DNA from: Roseitranquillus sp963749675
Lineage (GTDB): Bacteria > Pseudomonadota > Alphaproteobacteria > Rhodobacterales > Rhodobacteraceae
Assembly (NCBI GenBank): GCA_963749675.1
Contig: CAVVNT010000005.1
Location: 1-64,000, forward strand
Reading direction: 5' to 3'
Length of the DNA stretch: 64,000 nt
The position numbers and the translations under genes are program-made. Below are positions 35,009-43,059 of this stretch, one piece after another (the first letter of the stretch is position 1; every line of letters begins with the position of its first letter). The notes beneath the pieces were generated by a model. It was not told where the DNA came from and made no database searches. It saw only the letters and a list, made by a program, of their open reading frames with translations.

Positions 35009-35182
35009 TCAGACGTCGGGAGGCGCGCTGGCGTGGTTCGGCGCATCCGACGCCAGCGTTGAGCGCGGTGCGTTAGGGTCCTGAAGCCGCTCCTCCGTTT
35101 TCTTCTTGTTCACCAGCGCGAACACAAGAACGGCAAGCAAGGTAGTCAGCGCCAGCAGCGGAACGATAAAGGCAAAGTCCAT
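35009..35182 (-). CDS. 57-residue membrane-anchored protein
   Basis: ATG at 35182 with GGAGG upstream. A single N-terminal span, MDFAFIVPLLALTTLLAVLV, is followed by a charged stretch KKKTEERLQDP and a Pro/Ala-rich tail. Encoded downstream of glmM on the same strand with a 65-base gap. Function unknown. Confidence 0.55.
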   Translation of the reverse strand: MDFAFIVPLLALTTLLAVLVFALVNKKKTEERLQDPNAPRSTLASDAPNHASAPPDV

Positions 35183-35247
35183 AGTCGGGTCCTCCGTTTC
35201 GACGCAAACGGCGCCCGACGCTGCGCGGTTCTGGTGGCATATTGCCG

Positions 35248-36592
35248 CTATTCGGCTGCGGCGCGGACCTCCGCCGCGATGCCGTCGACCAGCGCGGCAA
35301 GCAGACGCTCGTCCTCGCCCTCTGCCATGACGCGGATCAGCGGCTCCGTCCCGGACTTTCGGATCAGCAGCCGCCCGCCGTTCAGCTTGCCCTCGGCTTC
35401 GGCGATCACCGCCTTGACCTTGTCCGTCTCGAGCGGCTCGGCCCCGGCGACGTAGCGGACATTGCGGAGGAGCTGCGGCACGCGCTCGAACTGCCGCGCG
35501 ACCGCGCTCGCCGGGCGCCTCGTGGTCACCATTTCGGCCAGGAACTGAAGGCCGGCGATCAGTCCGTCGCCCGTGGTCGCATAGTCCGTCATCACGATGT
35601 GTCCAGATTGCTCGCCGCCGAGGTTGTAGCCCTTCGCTCGCATCGCCTCGACCACATAGCGGTCGCCGACCTTGGTCCGGTGAAGGCCGACGCCGCGCGC
35701 GGCGAGGAACCGCTCCAGCCCCAGGTTCGACATCACGGTCGCGACCAGAGTATCCCCTGCCAGCCGCCCCTCCTGCGCCCAGCGCGCGGCGATCATCGCC
35801 ATCACCTGATCGCCATCGGCCTCCCGCCCGGTCTCGTCGAGGATGGTGATCCGGTCGGCATCGCCGTCGAGACAGATCGCAACGTCCGCCCGCGTCTCGC
35901 GCACCTTCGCCGCGGCGAGCGCGGTATCGGTCGAACCGCACCCCTCGTTGATATTGAAGCCATCGGGGTCCACGCCCACCGGCACGACTTCCGCGCCAAG
36001 CTCCCACAGGACCTCCGGCGCCACCCGGTAGGACGCCCCGTTGGCGCAGTCGACCACGATGCGAAGCCCGTCGAGCCGCAGCCGCTGGGGGAACGTCGTC
36101 TTGACGTACTCCACATAGCGCGCCCGGTCCCCCTCGATCCGTTTGGCCCTCCCGATATCCTTGGGCGCGACCGGGTCGATCGGGTTCTCGAGCAGCGCCT
36201 CGATCGCCGCCTCGGCATCGTCGCTCAGCTTGTAGCCGTCAGGGCCGAAGAACTTGATCCCGTTATCCTCGTGCGGGTTATGCGAGGCCGAGATCATGAT
36301 CCCCAGAATCCGCCCGCATCGACCGCGTCAAGAGGCCCGTGGCCGGCGTCGGCGCCGGCCCCAGCAGCAGCACGTGCATGCCCGAGCTCAGCAGCCCCGC
36401 CGTCAGCGCGTTCTCGATCATGTAGCCGGACAGGCGCGTGTCCTTGCCGATCACGGCGGAATGGCGGCGCAGCCCCCCGTTCCGGAAGTACTTGCCTGCG
36501 GCCTGCCCCAGCCTCAGCGCCAACTCGGCCGTCATCGGATGGGTGTTGGCCGTTCCGCGTACGCCGTCGGTCCCGAAGAGCTTGCGTGTCAT
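35248..36592 (-). pseudogene. glmM: Phosphoglucosamine mutase GlmM, single-base frameshift
   Basis: GlmM converts glucosamine-6-phosphate to glucosamine-1-phosphate for peptidoglycan and LPS synthesis. The start MTRKLFGTDGVRGTANTHPM at 36592 overlaps the folP stop by four bases. The first 100 residues are in one frame, ending LLTRSMRADSG. The rest, from MISASHNPHEDNGIKFFGPD (active-site serine in SASHN) through the metal-binding DGDADRI to the C-terminal RKSGTEPLIRVM phosphate loop, is in another. Removing one T near 36310 restores ADLGIMISASHN, so the gene is otherwise complete at about 448 residues. GlmM is normally essential, so a sequencing error or a second copy is likely. Confidence 0.85.
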
Positions 36593-37563
36593 CTCGCCTC
36601 GTTCACCGCCTGCCACATGGTCAGCGCCTGCCGGGTCGCCTCAGTATCATGTACCCGCAGAATGTGCACGCCCGCCGCCGCGCCCGCCAGTGCCATTGCG
36701 ATCGAACCCGCCAGTCTGTCGCGCGCTTGCGTCACCCCGGTCAACCTGCCGATGAACCCCTTGCGCGACGCACCCACCAGCAGCGGGCATCCCAGCCCAT
36801 GAAACGTCGCCAGCCCGCGCATCAGGCTCAGATTGTGCTCCACCGTCTTGCCGAAGCCGATGCCGGGGTCCACCACGATCCGCGCCCGCACGATGCCGCC
36901 GGCCTCCGCCGCCGCCACGCGCTCCGCCAGCCAGTCGTAGACGTCCGGCACGACATCGTCGTAGCGCGGCGCCTGCTGCATCGTCTCGGGCGTCCCCTGC
37001 GCGTGCATCAGAACCACCGACGCCTCGGACGCCGCAACGACCTCTACCATCCCGGCATCGAAGCCCAGCGCCGAGACGTCGTTGACCATCGCCGCCCCCG
37101 CCTCCAGCGCCGCCCGCGCCACGAGGGCTTTTCGGGTGTCGATGGAGACCGGGCGTCCGGTCGCCAGCGCCGCCTCGACCACCGGCAGGACGCGGACGCG
37201 TTCCTCGTCTCGTGGCACCGTCGTCGCACCGGGACGCGTGCTTTCGCCGCCGACGTCCAGGATATCGGCCACGGCGGCCGTTGCCGCGACATCCAGCTCC
37301 AGCCCGCCGTCCGAGAAACTGTCCGGCGTCGCGTTCAGGATCCCCATGATCAGCGGCCGGTAGAGCGTCAGGCCCGCCAGCGCCGGCCGCTGCGCCGCGA
37401 TCCGGTCGCGCACCTCGCCCGGCATCGCGGAGACGGGCAGCAGTTCGCCCGCGCCGCCGCGCTCGCGCCGCTCCGCCAGCGCGAACCAGAGTCGGCCGCC
37501 CGTCACCGGCACCGCGCCCGCGGGCCGCGGCCCCGCCTGCACCAGCGGCCGCCAGTAGGTCAC
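36589..37563 (-). CDS. folP: Dihydropteroate synthase FolP
   Basis: 324 residues from GTG at 37563 (VTYWRPLVQAGPRPAG), overlapping the folB stop. A Rhodobacterales-type N-terminal extension of about 90 residues precedes the TIM barrel. Catalytic motifs: LIMGILNATPDSFSDGG, ILDVGGESTRPGATTV, PVSIDTRKALVARAAL, AAMVNDVSALGFD, VVLMHAQGTPETMQ, IVVDPGIGFGKTVEHNLSL, LLVGASRKGFIGRLT and a final HILRVHDTEATRQAL. It condenses pterin pyrophosphate with p-aminobenzoate. The helix between DSFSDGG and DILDVGG is about eight residues shorter than usual, which may be a small in-frame deletion. Confidence 0.93.
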   Translation of the reverse strand: MTYWRPLVQAGPRPAGAVPVTGGRLWFALAERRERGGAGELLPVSAMPGEVRDRIAAQRPALAGLTLYRPLIMGILNATPDSFSDGGLELDVAATAAVADILDVGGESTRPGATTVPRDEERVRVLPVVEAALATGRPVSIDTRKALVARAALEAGAAMVNDVSALGFDAGMVEVVAASEASVVLMHAQGTPETMQQAPRYDDVVPDVYDWLAERVAAAEAGGIVRARIVVDPGIGFGKTVEHNLSLMRGLATFHGLGCPLLVGASRKGFIGRLTGVTQARDRLAGSIAMALAGAAAGVHILRVHDTEATRQALTMWQAVNEAR

Positions 37564-38384
37564 GTCAGGCTCTCCACATCGGCGTCGACCCCCGGCGGCG
37601 GCGCGGCCCCGACATAGACCAGCCGCTTGGCGCCCATGACCTCGGCCAGCCAGGCGGCGAGCAGCGGCCCCTCCGCCGCCGGCGCCCCAGGCACGTCGAG
37701 CGCCAGCTTCGAGGGCGCCCAGACGGAGAGCTCGCCGCGCCGCGCGGCCCACGCCATCTCGGTCCGGGTCTCGCGCACCACGCAGCGGGGGTCCCGGCCC
37801 GCCAGCACCCAGGCCTGCTGCTCGATCGCCAGAAGGTCGATCCGCCGCTGCGCTCCGGGGGCGTCGCTCCGCGGCGGCGACGCGTCCGGCGCGCCCACGC
37901 AGAGGATCGCGGCGCCCGCCAGCCGATCGAGCCACGCCGAGAGCTGTGGTGACCCGGCCGCCTCGCGCCCAAGATAGCAGATGCGGGGCGGCACTTCCGT
38001 CTCGCGCTCGGCGCGGAGTTCCTCGCGCGTGCGCCTGATCTCGACGCCGAGCGCGCCGGGTGCGAGGTCCAGTTTCTCGACCGTCACCAGAGCGGCCAGC
38101 GCCGCCTCCGGCGCCAGGACGCGCGCGGCAATCCGCTCCGCCAGCGTCTCCAGCAGGTTCAACCGCTCCGCCGCCAGCGCCTCGGCGACGGAGTCGGTCA
38201 GCAGGTCGTAGGAGACGATGCGATCGACGTCGTCATCGGGGCGCGCGGGACTGACGTCGACCACGATGGCGATCCGCAGCCGCTGCCGCCGCCCCCGCTC
38301 GCCCTGGTAAGCCCCGATCTCCGCCTCGACCACATGGTCGCGCAGCGTGATCCGGTCGATCCGGCCCTGCCAGCTTTCGGTCAC
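37560..38384 (-). CDS. folB: Dihydroneopterin aldolase FolB with C-terminal extension
   Basis: 274 residues. The N-terminal 115 residues are a FolB domain: ITLRDHVVEAEIGAYQGERG, RLRIAIVVDVSPARPDDDVD, VSYDLLTDSVAEALAAERLN and LLETLAERIAARVL (catalytic Glu/Lys region), then VTVEKLDLAPGALGVEIRR. The remaining about 150 residues, with REAAGSPQLSAWLDRLAGAA and GELSVWAPSKLALDVPG, are an extension I cannot assign. It catalyses the step before HPPK in folate synthesis. Coupled to folP and then glmM. Confidence 0.88.
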   Translation of the reverse strand: MTESWQGRIDRITLRDHVVEAEIGAYQGERGRRQRLRIAIVVDVSPARPDDDVDRIVSYDLLTDSVAEALAAERLNLLETLAERIAARVLAPEAALAALVTVEKLDLAPGALGVEIRRTREELRAERETEVPPRICYLGREAAGSPQLSAWLDRLAGAAILCVGAPDASPPRSDAPGAQRRIDLLAIEQQAWVLAGRDPRCVVRETRTEMAWAARRGELSVWAPSKLALDVPGAPAAEGPLLAAWLAEVMGAKRLVYVGAAPPPGVDADVESLT

Positions 38385-38450
38385 GGCCCGCCCTCCCGTG
38401 AAAGGCGGCCAGTCCTAGGTGAGCGGTGTGCGGCGCACAAGCCCTCGCGC

Positions 38451-39083
38451 TCAGCCGGGCATCCGGTAGAAGTAGTGGTCGCCGATCGTCGAAACGCGCG
38501 GGAAGACGCTTGCCCAGCGCGGATCCACGGCACGCGTGTGATAGTGCGTGGCGCCGCTCGTCAGCACCCGCGGCGTGCCGTCGAGCATCAGCCGCGCGAC
38601 CTTTCCGACCCGGATCCATGACCGCGGTTCGCGCACGGTCTCGGCCAGACCGTCGCACGTATAGGTGAACTGGCACTGATAGCGCTCGCCGGTGCCCTGA
38701 TGGACCACGCCGCAGACGCTGCTCGGGAAGCGCTTGTTGTCGACGCGGTTGAGGATCACCTCGGCCACCGCAAAGATGCCCTGCGTGTCCTCTCCACGCG
38801 CCTCGAAGTACAGCGCTTCGGTCAGGCACGCCCACTCCGCACCGCCCTCGGCCTTGGGCAGGCTCGCCAGAAAAGCCCGATCGTAGCGGACCCGGGGCAC
38901 GTCGGGGCGCGTCTTCGGTCGGAGCGAGGAGATCGCCTCAGGCATCCCGTCGCCGGCCTGCGCCTCCGCCAGCGGGTCGGGCGCATTCGACGTGCTGAGC
39001 ACCAGTTCGGGATCGGCCGCCGCCCCTGATGCGACGCAAGCGACTGCGACAGCCAGACCATGGAATCGGCTCTTCCAGTTCAT
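38451..39083 (-). CDS. Cell-wall hydrolase, SleB/CwlJ family
   Basis: 210 residues from ATG 39083 (MNWKSRFHGLAVAVACVASG), a signal peptide. The Hydrolase_2 domain spans residues about 95-205: WACLTEALYFEARGEDTQGI with the catalytic glutamate in FEARGE, VAEVILNRVDNKRFPSSVC, CQFTYTCDG and GATHYHTRAVDPRWA. Members cleave peptidoglycan (lytic-transglycosylase-like). Stand-alone gene, convergent with nothing nearby. A CtrA-like box lies about 100 bases upstream. Confidence 0.88.
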   Translation of the reverse strand: MNWKSRFHGLAVAVACVASGAAADPELVLSTSNAPDPLAEAQAGDGMPEAISSLRPKTRPDVPRVRYDRAFLASLPKAEGGAEWACLTEALYFEARGEDTQGIFAVAEVILNRVDNKRFPSSVCGVVHQGTGERYQCQFTYTCDGLAETVREPRSWIRVGKVARLMLDGTPRVLTSGATHYHTRAVDPRWASVFPRVSTIGDHYFYRMPG

Positions 39084-39346
39084 TCGAATGAATCCCCTCG
39101 GCCACGTAATGCAAACAGGCAGCTCGGAGTGTGGCGCTCCGTACCCGGTGCGATACGAAGCAAACTGGGGCAAATCCACCCGACGTTAACCTGCGTTTAG
39201 GGTTTTTGACCTTACGCAACACAAGATGTGCGATTACTCGCGTACTGCGGGAATCGACTCGGCAAGTTGTTGCCGACGCTGGCAGCTACGCCGGCTAGCT
39301 TCTGCCAACGAACACCGGCGTTAACCTTCTGGTCACGAAATTCGGA
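39084..39346. promoter_or_regulatory. Intergenic region with a CtrA-like box (39186-39200)
   Basis: TTAA-N7-TTAG at 39186-39200 matches seven of eight positions of the CtrA consensus TTAA-N7-TTAA and lies 103 bases upstream of the cell-wall hydrolase start. A second GTTAAC occurs at 39312. No gene is visible in this gap. Assignment rests on the motif alone. Confidence 0.3.
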
Positions 39347-41902
39347 CTAGCGAATCGCTCTTGCGTCCTCTCGGCGGTCCGGCAGCGACTCCATCAGCGC
39401 CAGGTGCGCCGCAGCCAGCCGGGCCACGGGCACCCGGAACGGCGAACAGCTGACATAGTCGAATCCGGCCGCGCGGCAGAAGGCGATGGAATCGGGGTCT
39501 CCCCCGTGCTCGCCGCAGACCGCCAGGGTCACGTCGGGATTGCCCTGCCGCCCGCGCTCGGCGCCGATGGTCAGCAGCTCGCCCACCCCCTCCAGGTCGA
39601 GGCGCAGGAACGGGTCCTCGGCGAACACGCCTTCCTGCACGTAGGTCGCCATGAAGCGGCCAGCGTCGTCGCGGCTGAGGCCATAGGTCATCTGCGTGAG
39701 ATCGTTGGTCCCGAACGACAGGAAGGACGCGTGCTGCGCGATCTCGTGCGCCCTGAGTGCCGCCCGCGGCGTCTCCACCATCACCCCCAGCCGATACTCC
39801 AGCTCCCCTCGTGCCTCCGCCCGGACCGAGGCTGCGACGGAGTCGATGCGGGCCTTCACCAGCTCGACCTCGCGCCGGGCGCTGACCAGCGGGATCATCA
39901 CCTCCGGCACCACCGCCGAACCGCGACGCCCCGCCTCGACAGCGGCCTCGAAGATCGCCCGCGCCTGCATGTCGTAGATCTCGGGCATCGTGATGCCGAG
40001 GCGAACGCCGCGCATGCCCAGCATCGGATTGAACTCCGACAGCGCCTCGACGCGTCGCGTCACCTGCGCCACCGGCAGCCCCAGCGCCTCGGCGAGGTCG
40101 CGCAGCGCCTCGCGGCCCGACGGCAGGAACTCGTGCAGCGGCGGGTCGAAGAGCCGGATGCAGACCGGCCGCCCCGCCATGATCTCGAACAGCTCCATGA
40201 AGTCCTGCCGCTGCATCGGCAGGAGACGCTCCAGCGCGCCGGCGCGATCCTCCGCCCGGTCGGTGAAGATCATCTCCCGCATCACCGTCAGACGGTCCTC
40301 CTCGAAGAACATGTGCTCGGTCCGGCAGAGCCCGATGCCCTCGGCCGCGAAGGTCTGCGCGACGCGCGCCTCGGCCGGCGTGTCGGCGTTCGCGCGCACC
40401 CCGATGTCGCGCACCGCGTCGGCCCAGCCAAGAAGCGTGTGGAACGGCGCGTCGAGCGCCGGCTCCAGCAGCGCCGCCTGCCCCGCCAGCACCTCGCCGC
40501 GCGTGCCGTCCAGCGTCACGACGTCGCCCTCGCGAAACACCCGCCCGCCCGCGGTCAGCGTCCTGTCCCTGCGGCTCAGCCGGAGGCCGGAGGCGCCGAC
40601 GACGCAGGGCACCCCCAGCCCCCGCGCGATCATCGCGGCGTGGCTCGTGGCGCCGCCCCGCTCGGTCAGCACGCCGACCGCGGCATGCATGCCGCGCACG
40701 TCCTCCGGCGTGGTCTCGCGGCGGACCAGGATGCACGCCTCCTCCCGCGCCGCCGCCGCCTGCGCCGCGGTCGAGGAAAACACCAGCCGCCCGCCCGCCG
40801 CACCGGGGCTCGCGCCGATGCCGGTCGCAATGACGTCGCGCCGCGCCTCGGGGTCGGTCTGCCGGTGCAGCAGCTCAGACAGCTCCCGCGGCGCGATCCT
40901 CAGCACCGCCTCCTCGCAAGAGACGACGCCGTCCTCCGCCATCGCCACCGCAATCCGGACCGCGGCGCGGCTCGACCGCTGCACCCGCACCGCGTCGAGG
41001 ATGCTGAGCCGCCCGTCGTCCAGCGTGAACTCGATCTGCATCTCCTCGCGCAGCCGCGTCCGGCAGGTCTCGCCGTGCCGCAGCAGCGCCGCGAAGACCT
41101 CCGGCGCCCGCTCCTCCAGGCTCGGCCCGCGCGCGTCGCGGGTCAGGTAGATCGCTTCCGGCGCGCCCAGCGCCTCGCGACCCTGGCTCTGCTCCCGCCA
41201 GCGTCCGGTGATCTGCGGCCGCCCGCTCTTGCCGTCGACGAACTGGATCACCCCCGACCCGCTGACCCCGGGTCCGACCCCCAGCGCCATCTGCTGCACG
41301 ACGAGGCCCAGCCCCGCCTCCGCCGGCGCCCCCCGCGCCTGCCGCAGCAGCCGCGCCGAGGTGCCCTCCCACGCCCGCGCCATGCTGCGCAGCACGTCGG
41401 CCAGCTGCCGTGCAGGGTCTTGCGGAAACGGCTCCTCGGTTTCCGCCTCGTAGGCCGACAGCGCCTCGCCCACGCTCTCCCAAGTGGCGACCGCCTCGTC
41501 CTCCAGGTGCGCGACCCGCTCGGCGTACGCGCGCACGAACCGCAGGTATAGGGCGTCCGCCACCTCCGCCCCGAACGACGCCGCCAGCGCGCCGCGCCGC
41601 GCCTGCGTCAGACCGACATTCAGGATCGCCCCCGGGCCGCCCCAGTCCGGATCCTCCGACGACGGCCGCACCGACAGCACCGCGCCCTCGGGAAACGCCG
41701 CGAAGATCCCGTCGACGTCCACCGGGTGCCCCGCCGCGATCCGGTGCACCGTCCGGAACGGCAGCGCCACGGTCCGCGGCACCGGCAGGTCCAGCCGCAA
41801 CAGCCGCTGCAGGCACTTCGCGCGCCCTCCATGGCTCTCGGCGCGGATCGGCGCGTGCGTCGTCACCAGGTCGAAGGCGGGGGCGAGGTCGTGTTTCTGC
41901 AC
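39347..41902 (-). CDS. ppdK: PEP-utilising enzyme, pyruvate phosphate dikinase-like
   Basis: About 851 residues from GTG at 41902 (VQKHDLAPAFDLVTTHAPIR), chosen for the GGAGGA seven bases upstream; a longer ATG frame starts at 41950. The N-terminal ATP-grasp part has VLSVRPSSEDPDWGGPGAIL, AYERV-like helices and GSGVIQFVDGKSG. The swivelling domain carries the phospho-histidine in ERGGATSHAAMIARGLGVPC. The C-terminal PEP-binding barrel has GIGLCRTEHMFFEEDRL, FNPMLGMRGVRLGITMPEIY, FLSFGTNDLTQMTYGLSRDD and the terminal catalytic cysteine in LAVCGEHGGDPDS. It interconverts pyruvate and PEP. The enzyme is located near the glycyl-tRNA synthetase genes. Confidence 0.9.
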   Translation of the reverse strand: MQKHDLAPAFDLVTTHAPIRAESHGGRAKCLQRLLRLDLPVPRTVALPFRTVHRIAAGHPVDVDGIFAAFPEGAVLSVRPSSEDPDWGGPGAILNVGLTQARRGALAASFGAEVADALYLRFVRAYAERVAHLEDEAVATWESVGEALSAYEAETEEPFPQDPARQLADVLRSMARAWEGTSARLLRQARGAPAEAGLGLVVQQMALGVGPGVSGSGVIQFVDGKSGRPQITGRWREQSQGREALGAPEAIYLTRDARGPSLEERAPEVFAALLRHGETCRTRLREEMQIEFTLDDGRLSILDAVRVQRSSRAAVRIAVAMAEDGVVSCEEAVLRIAPRELSELLHRQTDPEARRDVIATGIGASPGAAGGRLVFSSTAAQAAAAREEACILVRRETTPEDVRGMHAAVGVLTERGGATSHAAMIARGLGVPCVVGASGLRLSRRDRTLTAGGRVFREGDVVTLDGTRGEVLAGQAALLEPALDAPFHTLLGWADAVRDIGVRANADTPAEARVAQTFAAEGIGLCRTEHMFFEEDRLTVMREMIFTDRAEDRAGALERLLPMQRQDFMELFEIMAGRPVCIRLFDPPLHEFLPSGREALRDLAEALGLPVAQVTRRVEALSEFNPMLGMRGVRLGITMPEIYDMQARAIFEAAVEAGRRGSAVVPEVMIPLVSARREVELVKARIDSVAASVRAEARGELEYRLGVMVETPRAALRAHEIAQHASFLSFGTNDLTQMTYGLSRDDAGRFMATYVQEGVFAEDPFLRLDLEGVGELLTIGAERGRQGNPDVTLAVCGEHGGDPDSIAFCRAAGFDYVSCSPFRVPVARLAAAHLALMESLPDRREDARAIR

Positions 41903-42014
41903 TGCGGCATCCTCCGCCGCCACCCTGTTCCGAATTGCTCGGCGAGGCAAGAAGGCGGCGCTTTCGCCCGGCGACCGCGCCCGCTATGGTCCTGCACCAA
42001 CAGGGAGGATGGAC

Positions 42015-42323
42015 ATGTCGGTCACGCTGCAGGTTCTCTACCCCGTCGCCGACGGGACGCGCTTCGACCACGACTATTACACCGGCACGCACCTGCCGCT
42101 GGTCGCCGAGCATTTCGGTCCGCACCTGCACAGCACGCTGGTGACGCGGGTCACCGCCTCCGCGCCAGGCGCGCCGCCCGAATATCATGCCATCGCCACG
42201 CTGGTCTTCCACGACCAGGGCGCCTTCGACGCGGCGATGGCGGTGGCCGAGCCGGTGCTGTCGGACATCCCGAAGTTCACCGACACCACGCCGCAGATGC
42301 AGGTGGGCAGCCTCGTGACGTGA
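42015..42323 (+). CDS. EthD-family small protein
   Basis: 102 residues from ATG 42015, with GGGAGG at 42003-42008 giving good spacing; an ATG at 42009 is too close. The EthD ferredoxin-like fold is shown by LQVLYPVADGTRFDHDYYTG, THLPLVAEHFGPHLHSTLV and FHDQGAFDAAMAVAEPVLSD. Such proteins are small monooxygenase- or cyclase-like subunits, and the function here is unknown. Divergent from ppdK. Confidence 0.8.
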   Translation: MSVTLQVLYPVADGTRFDHDYYTGTHLPLVAEHFGPHLHSTLVTRVTASAPGAPPEYHAIATLVFHDQGAFDAAMAVAEPVLSDIPKFTDTTPQMQVGSLVT

Positions 42324-42500
42324 CTGCCCGGCTGGTCCCGCCCGTCGGGCGGGGGCCTGCAGGAGCGTGGCGCGTCGCCGGGGCTGCACCGTCCGCGGCC
42401 CTGACGGACCAGCCGAACCCCGCGACCCGTCGCGCCACGGTCAAACACGCCAGCCACGATTTCCGCCGCGGACCGAGCCGCTGAAATGTTGTGCGCCCAT

Positions 42501-42568
42501 CCCTCCACACGGGTGAGGTCCGCGACCGCGAGGCAGCTCGCGCGGATCCGGTTCGGCAGGTTCAGCCG
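42501..42568 (-). repeat. Duplicate of the glyS 3' end (first copy)
   Basis: Roughly 88% identical over 68 bases to the true glyS 3' end at 43063-43130. Minus-strand reading: NLPNRIRASCLAVADLTRVE, compared with NMLNRIRATCLSVADLTRLE in glyS. The copies are in direct orientation 562 bases apart. Confidence 0.8.
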
Positions 42569-42577
42569 CAGCGGCGG

Positions 42578-42799
42578 CTACCTCCGGCGCGGCGGATCCG
42601 TGAAGACGTTGACCAGCGTGGCTCCGACGGCCCAGATCGCGAACGACGCGACGATCGTCGTCGGATAGGGGTACCACCCGCCGAGGAATCCGCCGAGGGC
42701 GGCAACGAGGCCGAGCGCCCCGACCCCTCCGTGAAGCTCTCGCCGCTTGGCCTCAGCCGCATGACACCTTCCCGCACGGCCGCCTCCGTCGCGGGCCAC
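42578..42799 (-). CDS. Small two-helix membrane ORF
   Basis: 73 residues with two hydrophobic segments, GALGLVAALGGFLGGWYPYP and TIVASFAIWAVGATLVNVF, after a polar basic start. The hydrophobic periodicity favours this frame over the overlapping arginine-rich frames. No known family and no clear ribosome binding site. It lies between the two copies of the glyS 3' end. Confidence 0.35.
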   Translation of the reverse strand: MARDGGGRAGRCHAAEAKRRELHGGVGALGLVAALGGFLGGWYPYPTTIVASFAIWAVGATLVNVFTDPPRRR

Positions 42800-42826
42800 G
42801 CTACCACGAGCGCCCGCCGCCGGGGT

Positions 42827-42987
42827 GAGCCTGTCCGTCGGAGCGCCGTCGCCCTGCGCCCGGAGGGAGCGCAGGCGGCGGAGCGGTCAAGGGTGCGTCA
42901 GCACCGCGCCAGCGGCTTGCCCTTGACCGGTCCGGCGCCTGCGCTCAGGGCGCGGATCAGGGCGGCGGCGCTCCGGCGGACAGGCTC
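42827..42987. repeat. Long nested imperfect palindrome
   Basis: Outer arms 42827-42847 and 42967-42987 pair at 20 of 21 positions; inner arms 42867-42893 and 42920-42946 pair at 25 of 27. The whole 161 bases could fold into one long hairpin. It lies 73 bases downstream of the glyS stop. It could be a MITE-like element, a structured RNA or a transcription end. Confidence 0.7.
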
Positions 42988-43059
42988 CTGTCCCGAGGCG
43001 AGCCAGAGCTCACGTCACCCGGCCCGACGCCCCGCCGCCGACGCCGGACCCCCGACGCC

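Noticed and set aside
39404..41551. 715-codon plus-strand frame opposite ppdK
   Set aside because: Shadow frame of a gene with intact PPDK motifs.
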